From: Strigops habroptila
Taxonomy: Eukaryota > Chordata > Aves > Psittaciformes > Psittacidae
Assembly: GCF_004027225.2 (NCBI RefSeq)
Contig: NC_044277.2
Span: 31,856,495-31,920,494, forward strand
Direction: 5' to 3'
DNA: 64,000 nucleotides
How positions within the stretch are numbered: position 1 is the first letter of the stretch; every line of letters begins with the position of its first letter. Under the pieces are notes generated by a model, which saw nothing but the letters and a program-made list of their open reading frames with translations, did no database searches and had not been told where the DNA came from. Of the stretch, positions 39,355-50,838 are shown one piece after another. A program made the position numbers and the translations under genes.

Positions 39355-41342
39355 ATTAGTGCCTGAGGAAGTGAAATAATCATCCCTTCAATAAAACCCC
39401 ATTAGGAGCAAATTGCTATAATTCATACACAATGTTGAATACAAGCTGGAATTTGTTCCGATTTATCAGTTTCCGAAGGTTGGCCATTAGGGGTCTCTTT
39501 GTCTCACCCAGGTTGGTAACAAAGCCCACTCCAGTACTGATAAACAAGTGAGAAATGTAAAATGTAACAAGATAATAATGAGGAGAAGTATTGGGATGAG
39601 CAATGGTTATTTTAAGGAACTTAATTTTTTGATAGTGAATAGGAGATAAGAGTCATTCTCCATGCCTGTGAGGACAGAATCAGTCAGGAGCAGTGGCAGA
39701 TATATGTGTGCTTGAGGTAATGTTCTAGCTGCAGGAATGAATGGCAGCTTCCTCCTGTGTAAAGGAAAATGGGTGTTTGAGGCTTGACCAAGATGCTCAA
39801 TATTCTCAGCCACCAGAAATAGGTGTTGTCTCTGAATCCTGCAGCAGAACAGCAAGAAGATCAGTAATTAAAGAAGCAGACAAAATATCTAGATCCTCTA
39901 GTTTCCTTCTCCTACAGGTGCAGGAATGTGTACTCCATTCCTTTGTGCTGAAAGGAATCAAGTAAAGCTCAGTGGTATAAAACTGGTGTAAGATGGTGAA
40001 AACCTGAAAAGAGAATGCTAAAGTTCTCTTACATTCCTTTGAATAGGAGCTGGATTTAGGGGAAGGAAGCAAGCCAACAGCCCAGGAAAAAGGTGAGACA
40101 TCTTAAAGATTAAGCAGTAATGAATGTTGTCCTACATGCATATCGGAGGAAGGATGAGCCACGCCTTACCCTTTACCCCTCTGGGGGACATATTTCAGCC
40201 TAATGTTAGGTTCATTTTCCCCCTTAGGTATTTGCTTTACTTGCTTACAGTCAGAAGAGCTATCATACAGCAGAAGTCAGAACTGTCTTCCAGCCAAGGC
40301 AGGACTGGTCTCAACGATATATCACTTTTTTCTTTTGTTCAGTACTGTCTTGTGCTTCACGTGGCTGACTTATCTTGTACCTTCATTGCATTTGGAAAAA
40401 CTGGTGTGTATTGGAACTGCTCTGCTGCACTTCTGTAAATTTTGGCTTCTAAGACCATTTTCTTTTTAAAAAGGGATAACATAAATCTTGTATCCCTGAC
40501 TGGCTATTAGAGGTCTGAATATTTTTCAAAACAAAAAGTTGAAATAACAGTCCTAATGATAGAGTGAAACAGAAATGTGGGAGAAAGTTTATTTTGGTAT
40601 GTAAAAGTGGGCCATAGAATTACAAGTTATAGGGATTAAAAATGATTTTAACAAAAATAGTTTAACTTTGCCAGCAGATAATCTAAGCTAGAGGTTTCTT
40701 TTAACTATCACTTCAGTTAAACCCAATGGGCATGTTTCTATCATCTTTATTCTGCCTCCTACCTTTTACACAATTCCTCTTTCTCTCACTTTCTCTGATT
40801 TCTGCCTGCTCTTGGCTTCTAGACTGTCTCTACTTCATTCTCATCCTGTTTTGTTTATCAAACCCTGCAGTTTTTGGTTGTTTTTATTTTTTTGTTTGTT
40901 TGGGGTTTTTATGGTTTTTTTGTTTTTTTAAAATGCAAAATCGATCAGCACGTTTATCTATGTGCAAAAGTTTTCTAAACAATATTTTTTATTTCTTCCT
41001 CAAGTTCTAATTCCTATATCCAGTAATTTGGGTTTTTTATATCTTTTCCTTTGTCTTTAAAATCACCTTCTGGTACAGTGACAGTGTGAGAGAAATTACA
41101 GGAAAAAAAATCAGTAGGATCTAATTTTCTCCTTTTTAGAATATGTAGAGTCTAGGTGTACAGTTTAGATGTATGCAAATCTTAAACTTCTGAAATATAA
41201 AAGGGGAAGTATCTGCTGAAGGAAGTGATGAAGGCGGGGTGTGTGCTAACATATCTGAGCCTGTGCATGTGGAATCTCAGAACTGATTCAAAAAATATGA
41301 ACAATAAGATTCCTTCTAATAACTGAGCTAGTTTCTCTTCTC

Positions 41343-41359
41343 AAAAAAAAAAAAAAAAA
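41343..41359 (+). repeat. Poly-A tract (17 bp)
   Basis: Uninterrupted run of 17 A followed by TAAAAG. Nothing retroposon-like was identified upstream. Confidence 0.9.
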
Positions 41360-43618
41360 TAAAAGTGTGTCTCAGAGAGACATTTCTATCTTCCTGAAAG
41401 AGCAGGAAATGATTCAGGAAAGAAAGGGATCTAAAGGTTTTTTGGGGTAGGTTTGTCTGTGTAAGATTCAGTGGACCATGTAAAGAATGAGACTGGCCAG
41501 ACGCTAGGATCTGTAATCTCTTTCCTCTGTATCTACGTAAGCTATTTATCCAGCTGCATTTAAGCAAATTTTTTCTGATGCTTTTTTTATGAATGTGCAT
41601 TTTTGCTAAGTATTTCAGCTTTTAATGGTGCCATTATGCTGTTGACTATAGTCACAGTCAGCTTACCCCCTAATTCAAAGCAAAATGACTGCTACAGACT
41701 TGATTTTTAAGTGGAACACATTTACCATCCCATGCTTAATTCTAGAAGGACAGAGAGGGCAGAAGTCAGAGAGCTTAGCTTGGATCCCATGTCTTCTAGA
41801 TTGTCTGTCTCCTACAATTCAGACAGAACGCAACTGTTTCTTTCTTCATTACCCCCCTAATAAATTGTTTCTTCAGAATTTAGACTCTCTGACTTTCTGT
41901 ACAACATAGTATTAAAAAACTTTGATTCTGCCTAGTGATGGATTTTTGTAGCCAGCAGCTAGTTTTGTTGTTAAACTGGCAAATTTTTTGTCTTTTTCAT
42001 AACTTCAGAAAAAGCCAGATTGGTGAATGTCTTAGACCTGAATGTTGGTCATTTCTGTAGGAACATTTTAGGTCATTCCGAGTGGCAGCTTGTACAGAAA
42101 AATAAAAGATACAGGTAACAGGAAAAAAAGAGTTCTGGGATCTTGCTAGTGGACCTTAAACCTAAAGAAGCACAAGTCCTGAGGTCTTGCCCTGTGAGAT
42201 CCCTATTCCACTACACTGAAGAGAAGAGGAGGAGAGTTGGGGTGTTAGAGACTGTGGAAAAGCTACTTTGTGATTACACAGTAGAAGCACTGTAAGTCAT
42301 GCTCTAGACTTCCTCAGATATTACAAGTATTTTGTTAATGAAGTTGTGGCCTTAGTCATCCATGTTCCTCCTCCTGATCAGCTCTCACAGGCCTTTGCTA
42401 TGGTGGTGTGACATGACAGGAAAGGGAGAAACCTGAAGTCCTCGTCCCATGAGACACACAGCTGGGCAGAGCTGAAGCAGCTTCCACTGGCATCACTGGC
42501 AAACTTTGCTGCCTGGGCTAGTGCCAGATCAGATCAATGGAGTTGTGCCTAATTGGAAGACTTTTAATTTAAGGGATGGGATAGAACAAGAAAGAACAGC
42601 TCTGGTTATTAAAAAATCTGCATGAACAGGAGAAAGCTTAGCTGGTGTTATAAATCAAGTGGTGAATAATGAGATTTAGTGTTTTAACTACAGGAAAACT
42701 AAAATCATCCTGTTGCAATAGTTGCTTTAACAACACTGATAATACTTGCACTTAGATTTTTTGATGGTGGGTTCTTTTTGCTCTAAACTCTCTTCATGGA
42801 CCTGCAGCTTTCATAAACTTAGGTGCCAAGAGCAGCAGTGAAACAAATTTCAGTACTTTCCTTGCACAGCTTATGAGTAGGTTGAGACAGATAGAACCAT
42901 TTTCATTGGTTTTACCAGACCATGCTTTCATTTGGCATCATTTACAGAAACAGGTCTCAAAGTGTAGCTTGCACTGCACTCACAGGTGGTCCGTGAAGAA
43001 TTAGCTCATCACATAGAATCTATTTTGCTGCCTTTCCCCACTTCTCTAAAAAGACAGCTACAACAGCATTCCGTGCTTTCCTAACATTGCTCATCAAGGC
43101 AAACAAATGCTGTACTACTTGCAGGAATGTTATAGGTTTTTGAATGCATTGGTTAAAATAAGTATATCAGTCCTTCCACTGACATCTGAAAGCTAACAGC
43201 TGGCCCTCCTTAACTATCTGGTAAGCACCTGGTGCAATAAGCAATAAGAAATTATAATACTTGTATTCTTTTTTCAAAACATGACAAGGAGGCAATACAA
43301 AAACAAATCACAGTAATGCATGATATTCCAGCCTTGGTTTGCGCACAGTCAGCATGCTGAGATATTCCAAGCCAAGAGGATTTTTTCCTTGCTTTTAAAG
43401 AAAGATTTATTCATAAGGGTGAATAGGGCAAATTCCCAACATTTCAGCCCTCAGCTGGCTTTTGTCAAGGGTTTCTAATGCACATGCATGGTGAGGCTTG
43501 GCTAAGGCACAAGGGAAAAAAGTTGCGAAGTAAATTCTATGGATTGACGTATACTTTTTGCAGTAATGTTAAGATTTGCCAAAAATTCTCATGGATGTGG
43601 AATGTGAAAGCTTAGGAA

Positions 43619-43638
43619 TATATGCAGATCTGCATATA
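43619..43638 (+). other. 20-bp perfect palindrome
   Basis: TATATGCAGATCTGCATATA is its own reverse complement, with 10-base arms and no spacer. It contains an AGATCT core flanked by ATGC. Confidence 0.9.
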
Positions 43639-44765
43639 CTTTTACACGCACAGATAAATAACACAGTCTTTGTTTTACCACTATGACTTTACCATTGTAT
43701 TATCTTACTTTGCCATTAATTCCATTAAATACAGTCAGTAACACTTTCAACTACACAGCTGGAATAAAAGTAAAAAAATCTAGCCTTCTGTGACCCTAGC
43801 ACTAGAGAATTCACTTTACTTCCTCCCTATCTTATATATGTAGAGTAAGACCTATGCTTATCTGACGAGGCATTCCTTCATTTACATTTACAAATCAACC
43901 AAGAGAGCATACTCATTATGTTTAAGAAGCATGTGGGTTTATTTCTACTTCCTTTTCTGAATTTTTCTCCATGGATCAATAAGGTGAAAACACACTTCAG
44001 AGCTAGCTTCTGCCTATCTCTTTTGGGGTGTGCCCAGCCTATGTAAGGGTTAGAGAGCAAGTGATATCCCTCTTCTGAGGTTAGACACATACTGTTCCAT
44101 AGCAGGTGGTGGTTTCTAGTATGTGTTCCTGTGGATCTTGCATTTTGCATCCTATAAATAAAAATAAATGCATAATGTTATGTTTTGCATGCCAAAATCA
44201 CTGTCTACAGCAGCCACAGTCCTAGGAACAGGGGCTGCGATTTGTAACTCTTCTACTTAGGTGTCCAAACCACGACTTTTGTTTTGCCTTGTGCCTCTTG
44301 CATTACTCTTGCATACTTAGCTCCATACTTAGTGGAGCAGTGGCTTCTTACTACTTGCATACTTGCCTTTTAAGAAAGCTGTTCTGCACATGTAAACTGT
44401 TTTGTTTGTGAGTCTACTGAAAGTGGCAGAAAGCTGTTGAATCCCCTCTGGATGAGGAAGAAACTAACTCTAAGACTCCTGTTTCACGTATGGGTTATCT
44501 AACTAAATACACAGTGTGGAAAAAAAATCACCCTACACACTAAGCACTTGCTGCCACCATTTTAGCCCCTTTTTTTCTCCCTGGCCAGCAGAAGGAGAAA
44601 ACTCCATGCTCTAGCTCTCTGAGCCTGCTATTACTTCCTGGGAAGAAGGTTCCAGCCTTTCATGCTTGGGATGTCAAAATTCAGTTTTGCTTTTACCACT
44701 GAAAAGAGGTGAACAGGCTCTGCTTCTACACATATGCAGAGATTGCTGGTAGGAAGAAAGGAACA

Positions 44766-44935
44766 AGTCGCCCAGAGAAGCTGTGTCTGCCCCATATATT
44801 TAAGTGTTCAAGGCCAGGTTGGATGGGGCTTTGAGCAACCTGGTCTAGTGGAAGGTGTCCCTGCCCGTGACAGGGGGGTTGCAACTAGGTGATCATTAAG
44901 ATCCCTTCCAACCTAAACCATTCTTTTATGCTATG
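44766..44935 (+). mobile_element. CR1 LINE 3'-end fragment (about 170 bp)
   Basis: GTCGCCCAGAGAAGCTGTGT, GGCCAGGTTGGATGGGGCTT, CAACCTGGTCTAGTGGAAGG, a GTGTCCCTGCCCGTGACAGG block and the TTCCAACCTAAACCATTCTT end follow the CR1 3' terminus closely. It is among the better-preserved copies and is of the same subfamily as the one at 22.7 kb. Confidence 0.95.
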
Positions 44936-46050
44936 ATCCAATGACATCAACATCCACAGAGTATGAGTGGCAGGCTGTAAAGATGACATAGAAAGGGAGA
45001 TGATGTCTGAGGGCAAGTAGGTAACGTGGTTGGAAGAGAGGGGAATTATCTGCATCAAAAGCTGTATTGACCACCATAAACCGTTGGAAAACAGCTCAAG
45101 AGTGGCATGGAGGTTAAAAGAAATTAAAATACCTTGTACAGAGGAATGAAAATTTGAAAAGAGCCAACAAAGGTGAAAAACTATGTATATATCAAAGATT
45201 GCAGACCGTATTTAAATTTTTTTTTTTCACATGGAAAGATAATAAATGGATACAAATAAAAGGAAAGACAGAAAAAAGTTAGCTTTGATTTTTCCTAAAA
45301 CAATCTTTACAATATTGTCAGAGAAGCTACGAGTAATAGAAGATAAGTGGATACAATTCAGGTTGAGTTTATTCCCACAAAAGAGCAGACAAATTGCAAG
45401 CTTGTGTGAACAAATAATGAAAATTATATAAACTTTAATAGAACCTGGGTAAAGAGCATCTATTTTTTTATTGAAAGCATGTCACTCCATTGGTCTTAAG
45501 GAGTAAGTTCGTGCTTTGGAAAGAAGAGAAGCCAAACAGGAACAGCAAAAAAGTGAGGCATTTGACACTGTTTTCAAGGATGGAGAATCTTCCACTGCTG
45601 TGTACCATCCAGCCAGGCTGTGTCACAGTCTGGATACCCATGACAAGTGCCTTCACCATAAACTGAGATTCAAAAGGTACTAGATAGGGTGCCAGCAATG
45701 AAACAGATGTATTCCAACTATGGCTCCTGAGTTGTGATACAGTTTGAAAGGTATTACATTCAGACCTTTTGCTGGAGCTTTGTCATACAACCATCAAGGC
45801 TACTTTGGTGGGAAGGTTTCATGATTTGACTCTGGAGATGTAAATGTCACGACGGCATCATGAGATCCAGCTGCAGGGCCTATGTGGCCTTGTTCGGCAA
45901 GGAAATAAAAGTATTCTGGGACTGCCAAAGACATCTTCTGGTTCTGAGCCACTTTTGGAGAATCTCTCATTCCCAGCTCACTGAGCTATCCTGTTCCCAG
46001 GCATTATATTTTGGTATAGAGCTTCAGGTGACTACACTGGTTTTAGAAGA

Positions 46051-47035
46051 ATGTAAAATAGATTCACTCACTAAAAACCAGTGTGTTATTTTTGCTTCTG
46101 GACATACCCAAAATAATAAAATAGATATTTAAAAGAGGAATATTTTCCACTACCTGTGAAGGCAAAAATCCTTGAGAAGATAGCTAATGCCAAATATTTT
46201 TCCAAGTCTGATATATCAGCAGGATTCTGGCATTGCCCATAGGAAAAAAGACCACATGTCTGTGCACATTCAACACACTCATAGGGAGACATTGTTTTTT
46301 TGAAGACTGCCATCTCAGTTGTGTTTGGCACATATGCTTTTCACTGGAAAATAGAAAATGTTGGTGGTATACAACAAGCTAAACAGAAAATACACTTTCT
46401 GCTAGGGAGGAGTGAAGCAGCTCATGCAGCTATAGAAAGCTGGAGAGTTTGAGAAAAACTGAAAAAATAAAAACACCAGTTCTGTGTAGTGAAAACAGTA
46501 AACATGGGGAGAAGTTCATATAGAAAGATCAACAAGTAGACCACAGTAAGTATGAAGAATTTATCAGCACCCCGGATCTAGCAAACAAAGAGGAAATACA
46601 AAGACTCTTGAAAGATGCAGAAAAAATGGTGCCAAAATTTATTCGACATGATTGAACAAGCCAGTGTCCTACCATACCTAAACAGACACAGGGATATTAA
46701 AAGTTTAAAGAAGACAGTACTTGAATAATGCAAATTATTTATTCACCACCTACATGGATATTAGCACATCCCTCTGTACGCTCTGTTCTACATTCTAGTA
46801 AAACAGTATGGTCAATTGTAAACTCATATGCCATGGCTCCTAATAAATGTAAATTTCGATACATTCAGTTACAGAGGAGACTTTGGATGTGATCTGGGTG
46901 GAAAAATTTTGCATCATAATGCAAGGTCGTTGTTGGTTGAAACCACCGTCAACTCACTGTTGCCAATGTCTACAAAAGTCTCCAAAACAGCACTCTAAGG
47001 TTGTACCTGTAGGTGTATGGACTGCAAATTGAGCA
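46051..47035 (+). mobile_element. Decayed Ty3/Gypsy-type retrotransposon pol (reverse transcriptase to RNase H)
   Basis: Pieces of a Ty3/Gypsy pol can be followed in order across several reading frames. At 46075-46239 a frame with two adjacent stops (46114-46119) carries a PLPV motif and then AKYFSKSDISAGFW, the conserved first palm segment of Gypsy reverse transcriptase. It ends in TAG at 46240. A second frame (46251-46325) has CTFNTLIGRHCF, matching the family's TFNTPFGRY-type block. A third (46414-46470) resembles the helix after the catalytic loop. A fourth (46551-46649) has NKEEIQRLL and KFIRH, matching the NKxELQRFLGxxNYxxKFIP block, and continues by frameshift from 46648 to 46725. RNase H-like frames follow at 46767-46889 and 46918-46995 (RSLLVETTVNSLLP resembles the VETDHKPL region). 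The YxDD catalytic box was not found. No LTRs, gag or integrase were recognised. The copy is clearly non-functional. A retrovirus is less likely because the TFNT-GR block is Gypsy-like. Confidence 0.75.
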
Positions 47036-47475
47036 AGACCTCAGGGAGTTTTGGGCTTACAGACATACTTTCAAGCTTTTTTTGACAAAAAAAAAAAATG
47101 CAGTGGAGCAAGTCCAGTGCTTGATTTCACAGACAAAATCAAATAAACCTGTCTTGCTTCAGACAAAAAGGGGATTCAAAACGATGGAACTAAAGCTCAA
47201 GATAAAAACCCACAGAAAGTAAAAAAAGCTATAAGCACTGCCAAGTTAAGGAAATATATTCTCAATCTCTATTATCTGTCAAGGAGAATTCTTTATGTTA
47301 TTTTCCGTTACACGATGTTGCTGTAAAGGCCTGTCATGTGCAAGGAATGCGACTACTTTGATGGTCCCCCAGTCAGACATAAGGGACTATGTTAAAAACA
47401 CAGGAATAATTTGCCTGGATGACAGGGTAATTTTCAGGTTATTGTGTTACTAACATGAAAGAAAACAAACAGGGG

Positions 47476-47502
47476 AAAAAAAAAAAACAGAAAAAAAAAA
47501 AA
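47476..47502 (+). repeat. Poly-A tract (interrupted)
   Basis: Two runs of 12 A separated by CAG. Confidence 0.9.
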
Positions 47503-47750
47503 GTCAGAGAATACCAGATTAATGTCTGTGATGTCAAAGACAGTCACTGGGGACTTGGAGAATTAGAGATTAAGCCAAACCCAAAAACTTGGTATAACTG
47601 GATTCTCAGGCACTGTGTGATTTTCTGAAAAGGAAGCTTTTGCCTCTCTCCAAGGTTGTAAATGGCTGGGATGTCACATTGACTATCTGTGGATATATGG
47701 GATTGTCACCCTGTGGACATATACCCTGCTGGCATAGTACTTTTTTTCTC

Positions 47751-47793
47751 AAAAAACCAAAAAAACCCCTAAACAAACAAAAAAAAAAAAAAC
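47751..47793 (+). repeat. A-rich low-complexity tract
   Basis: AAAAAACC/AAACAAAC-type sequence ending in a 14-A run. It lies about 250 bases after the previous A tract. Confidence 0.85.
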
Positions 47794-48570
47794 CACCTGA
47801 ATCTCTTGATTTGTGTGAAACATTCTTAGACCGATAATAACTGCTGTGCAATAACATAAAGGCACTGCAAATCATGGTATTCCTATAACATGTGGACTTG
47901 CTGCATCCTGACACCAGCGATGCCATTCCTCCTGTTGAAGTCACAGTTTAGAGAGCGTCATGCTATGTCTGAACTGTGGATTCAGGTGTGGCTTTCAAGT
48001 TCCCACACCTGAAATCACACACCCCAACTACATCCACTCTCCATATCAGAGTGAAAGTTACATACACATCAGCTGCCCCACTGGGGAGCCCAGTCTTGCT
48101 TGATAGAAACCGGATTAGAAAACTGAGAGACTGAGACAGGGGACAAGCGAGAATCTTCAGTGGTTAGTTCTGTTTCAGCCTTAGATCTGGATAAAAGGGT
48201 AACAGAGACAAAATACAGAACAATACAGTGGGTTGATGTGCCTTAGCATTTCTTCCCAAAACCAGCAGCCTAATTCATAGGTCAAGGGAAAGATGGGAGA
48301 AAAGCAAGATAGGACGAGAGAAAAAGAAACCAAATCAAGTCCATCCAGAAGACATTAGGCAAAACCACTGTTCTTTTTGTTGCAGTCCAAACACTACTGG
48401 GATCAGATCAGGGAAAGACAAGCACCAAAACTGAATATTGTTGGCCAGCTACTGGCATCTGACATAATCCTGTTACAATTGCTCAGAGAGTGTCAATAGC
48501 TTGGGCTGTATTTATTCACAATTACACATAATATTAATCCCATATTTCAGTGAACTTCTACATCACAAAT

Positions 48571-48640
48571 AGGTTGGAACTAGATGATCTTAAGGTCCTT
48601 TCCAACTACAATCATTCTATGATTCTGTGATTCTATAATA
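48571..48640 (+). mobile_element. Short CR1 LINE 3'-end stub
   Basis: AGGTTGGAACTAGATGATCT, TAAGGTCCTTTCCAACTACA, then ATTCTATGATTCTGTGATTC at the end: the last 70 bases of a CR1 element. Confidence 0.9.
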
Positions 48641-50327
48641 AAAAGCATACAATGTCATTAAAAAAAATAGAGAGAAAAAATACCAGAAAAAATGTACTGT
48701 GGCATTCTGAAAGAACCTGCTCTTCCTTTTATTCTTTCCCATTTTATGTGGGATTGTGTCCTTCAAGCTTTACCTCTAAATTAATGATTTATAAAATAAC
48801 TCAGGTAGTGAAGAATTACTATTTTTCTGACTACACTCTGTGTCCTTCCAGAAAAGAGAATTTGACCAAATTGGCAATGATACCTTCCTGATTTTCTATG
48901 GATATCTGCAGATTTTTTCTCGGCCAGAGGCAAATAAGAAAACATCCCCTGACCACTAATTCTGATGGAGAGTTCAGGTTCTCAATATCAAAATATAGGC
49001 TCCTATTCATATTGGTGGATGCATAAAGATAGATTTCAAGTATGTAATGGACCTCAGGTGCAAAGCATATGCACTTATATAAACATATTCAAACTGAATT
49101 TAAATTCAGTTTAGATGTGTCCTTTACTATTTCCCTGAAAACCTGTTTTCTTCAGGGAAGAAATCAGCTGAAAAAATGTCAAAAGAACATCAAGTGTAAA
49201 TACTGACAATTTTACATATTTATTTAAATGCATAGATGTTACAAAATAGATCAAAATGATGTACATTTCTTTATAGTTTCATAGCATTAGAAGTTGAAAC
49301 AGGGATACAAATTTATATCTCAGGTATAACATGTATATCATCATATGACAATATGAAAGAAATGCTATATTTATAAGTTCACTGCAAGATGTGTTACACA
49401 ACAAGCTTTCTTTTCTGAAAAACCAGATACAACCCCACCCACACAATAATCAAAAAAATCTAAACAAGAAATTATGACAATATGTAATAAGAAGGGGAGA
49501 ATAGGACATTTCACTGTATAAACATTGATAATTTTTTTTGGCTTGGGTTCACATAGAAAACATAGGAACACCTTTTTCCAAATCCTCAACATCTTCAATC
49601 CTCAGAAAAATCTTTCCTTGTTGCATATGGAAAAAAAAGCAGCTGTAGATGGTTTGCTTCTTAAGTGAACCCTGCCTTTAAGCACCGTTTCAATTACATA
49701 AGAGCACCCTACATGAAAAAAAGCTGTTTAACTCCGCAGAGCTATTAGATTCCAATATTACCATTCACTCTTAAGTAACAAGTTTATTACCTTAAATATT
49801 GCATTTAAGATACTTCCTGACTTACGTGGTGATCTGTTGAAGCTGTAGCAAGTTTGCAGCGTGATGAACAGCCCAGTGATTTGAGTAACAATTGCTGTTA
49901 TGAGCTAAACATATAACCTGAGGGATGTTCTCTCTCTTCTGCTGTGAAAAAAAAACCCCAAAACAACCCGAACATAATTTATATAGATTATCAGTCTGAG
50001 AGATTTCTAAGGAATTTACAACCTGATTGCCAAATTATAAGGTTTCAAAATCTTATTCCACTCTGAATTTTGTCTTTTGGCAGAAGATGAGGTAATACTA
50101 AATTGCAAGCCTTTTAGTCTGGTTTTCTCACACTCCACACTCAAGAGAGCTCAGCAGACTGGGCATACCTATGCCCAGTTTATGTCTGTTCCACTGACCT
50201 GTGTGAAATTAAAAATTCATTGCCTTGCAATATAAGAAAAAAATTTCTCTAACAGAAAATAACTATATCCTGAGGGAAACTTGGTAAATTAAGGTTAATC
50301 AAAAAGCCTTGAAATTACCAATAGTAA

Positions 50328-50420
50328 TTATTTTATGTTATTTTATGTTTTTTTATTTTATTTTATTTTATTTATTTTATTTTTATTCTATTTTATTTTT
50401 ATTCTATTTTATTTTATTTT
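50328..50420 (+). repeat. (TTTTA)n microsatellite, interrupted
   Basis: About 90 bases of TTTTA units with TTTTATG, TTTA and TTTTTATTCTA variants. A 14-base direct repeat, GTTAACCAGATGGG, follows at 50421-50434 and 50453-50466. Confidence 0.93.
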
Positions 50421-50775
50421 GTTAACCAGATGGGCTGTCGACAGTCTGTTGAGTTAACCAGATGGGTAATCGCTATTTTTTTCTTGATTTTCCACTTATT
50501 TTCTATCGAAAGAAAGCAGTTTGAGAAGGCTGTGTTTATTTCAGGTTATTATTAGCAGAAGTCCAGTGTTCTCCTTATGAATCCAAACGGGAAGGTTTAT
50601 GCACTTTGAGATCATCAGACCAATTATGATCTCACAACCAGAGCATGTGAATTTTCTGTTTTGCAATTTTGCAAGAACTCTTGGATTCCTATGAAATCAA
50701 ACCAATATTGGCATTCTCAACCACAAGAGGGCATCCATGCTTGCAACCTGATCCCAGAAGATAAGATATAAACAG

Positions 50776-50838
50776 CTATCTCTACCTATTTATCTATCCA
50801 TCTATCTGTAGACATAGATATGGATATAGATACAGATT
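50776..50838 (+). repeat. Imperfect TATC/GATA tract forming an inverted repeat
   Basis: TATCTATCCATCTATCTGTA (left) is followed by an ACATAGATATGGATATAGAT-type right half, so the two sides are roughly complementary around GTAGAC. A GATA/TATC microsatellite that switches strand sense at the centre. Confidence 0.75.

Larger units (their letters stand above)
39355..44765. other. Intergenic, no gene recognised
   Basis: T/G-rich low-complexity sequence at 40870-40930, a poly-A run at 41343, and the palindrome at 43619. No exon-like or repeat-family sequence was recognised. Confidence 0.55.

Noticed and set aside
45246..45431. 61-codon plus-strand frame as Gypsy gag
   Set aside because: It lies about 0.8 kb upstream of the pol relic but shows no zinc knuckle or capsid motif.
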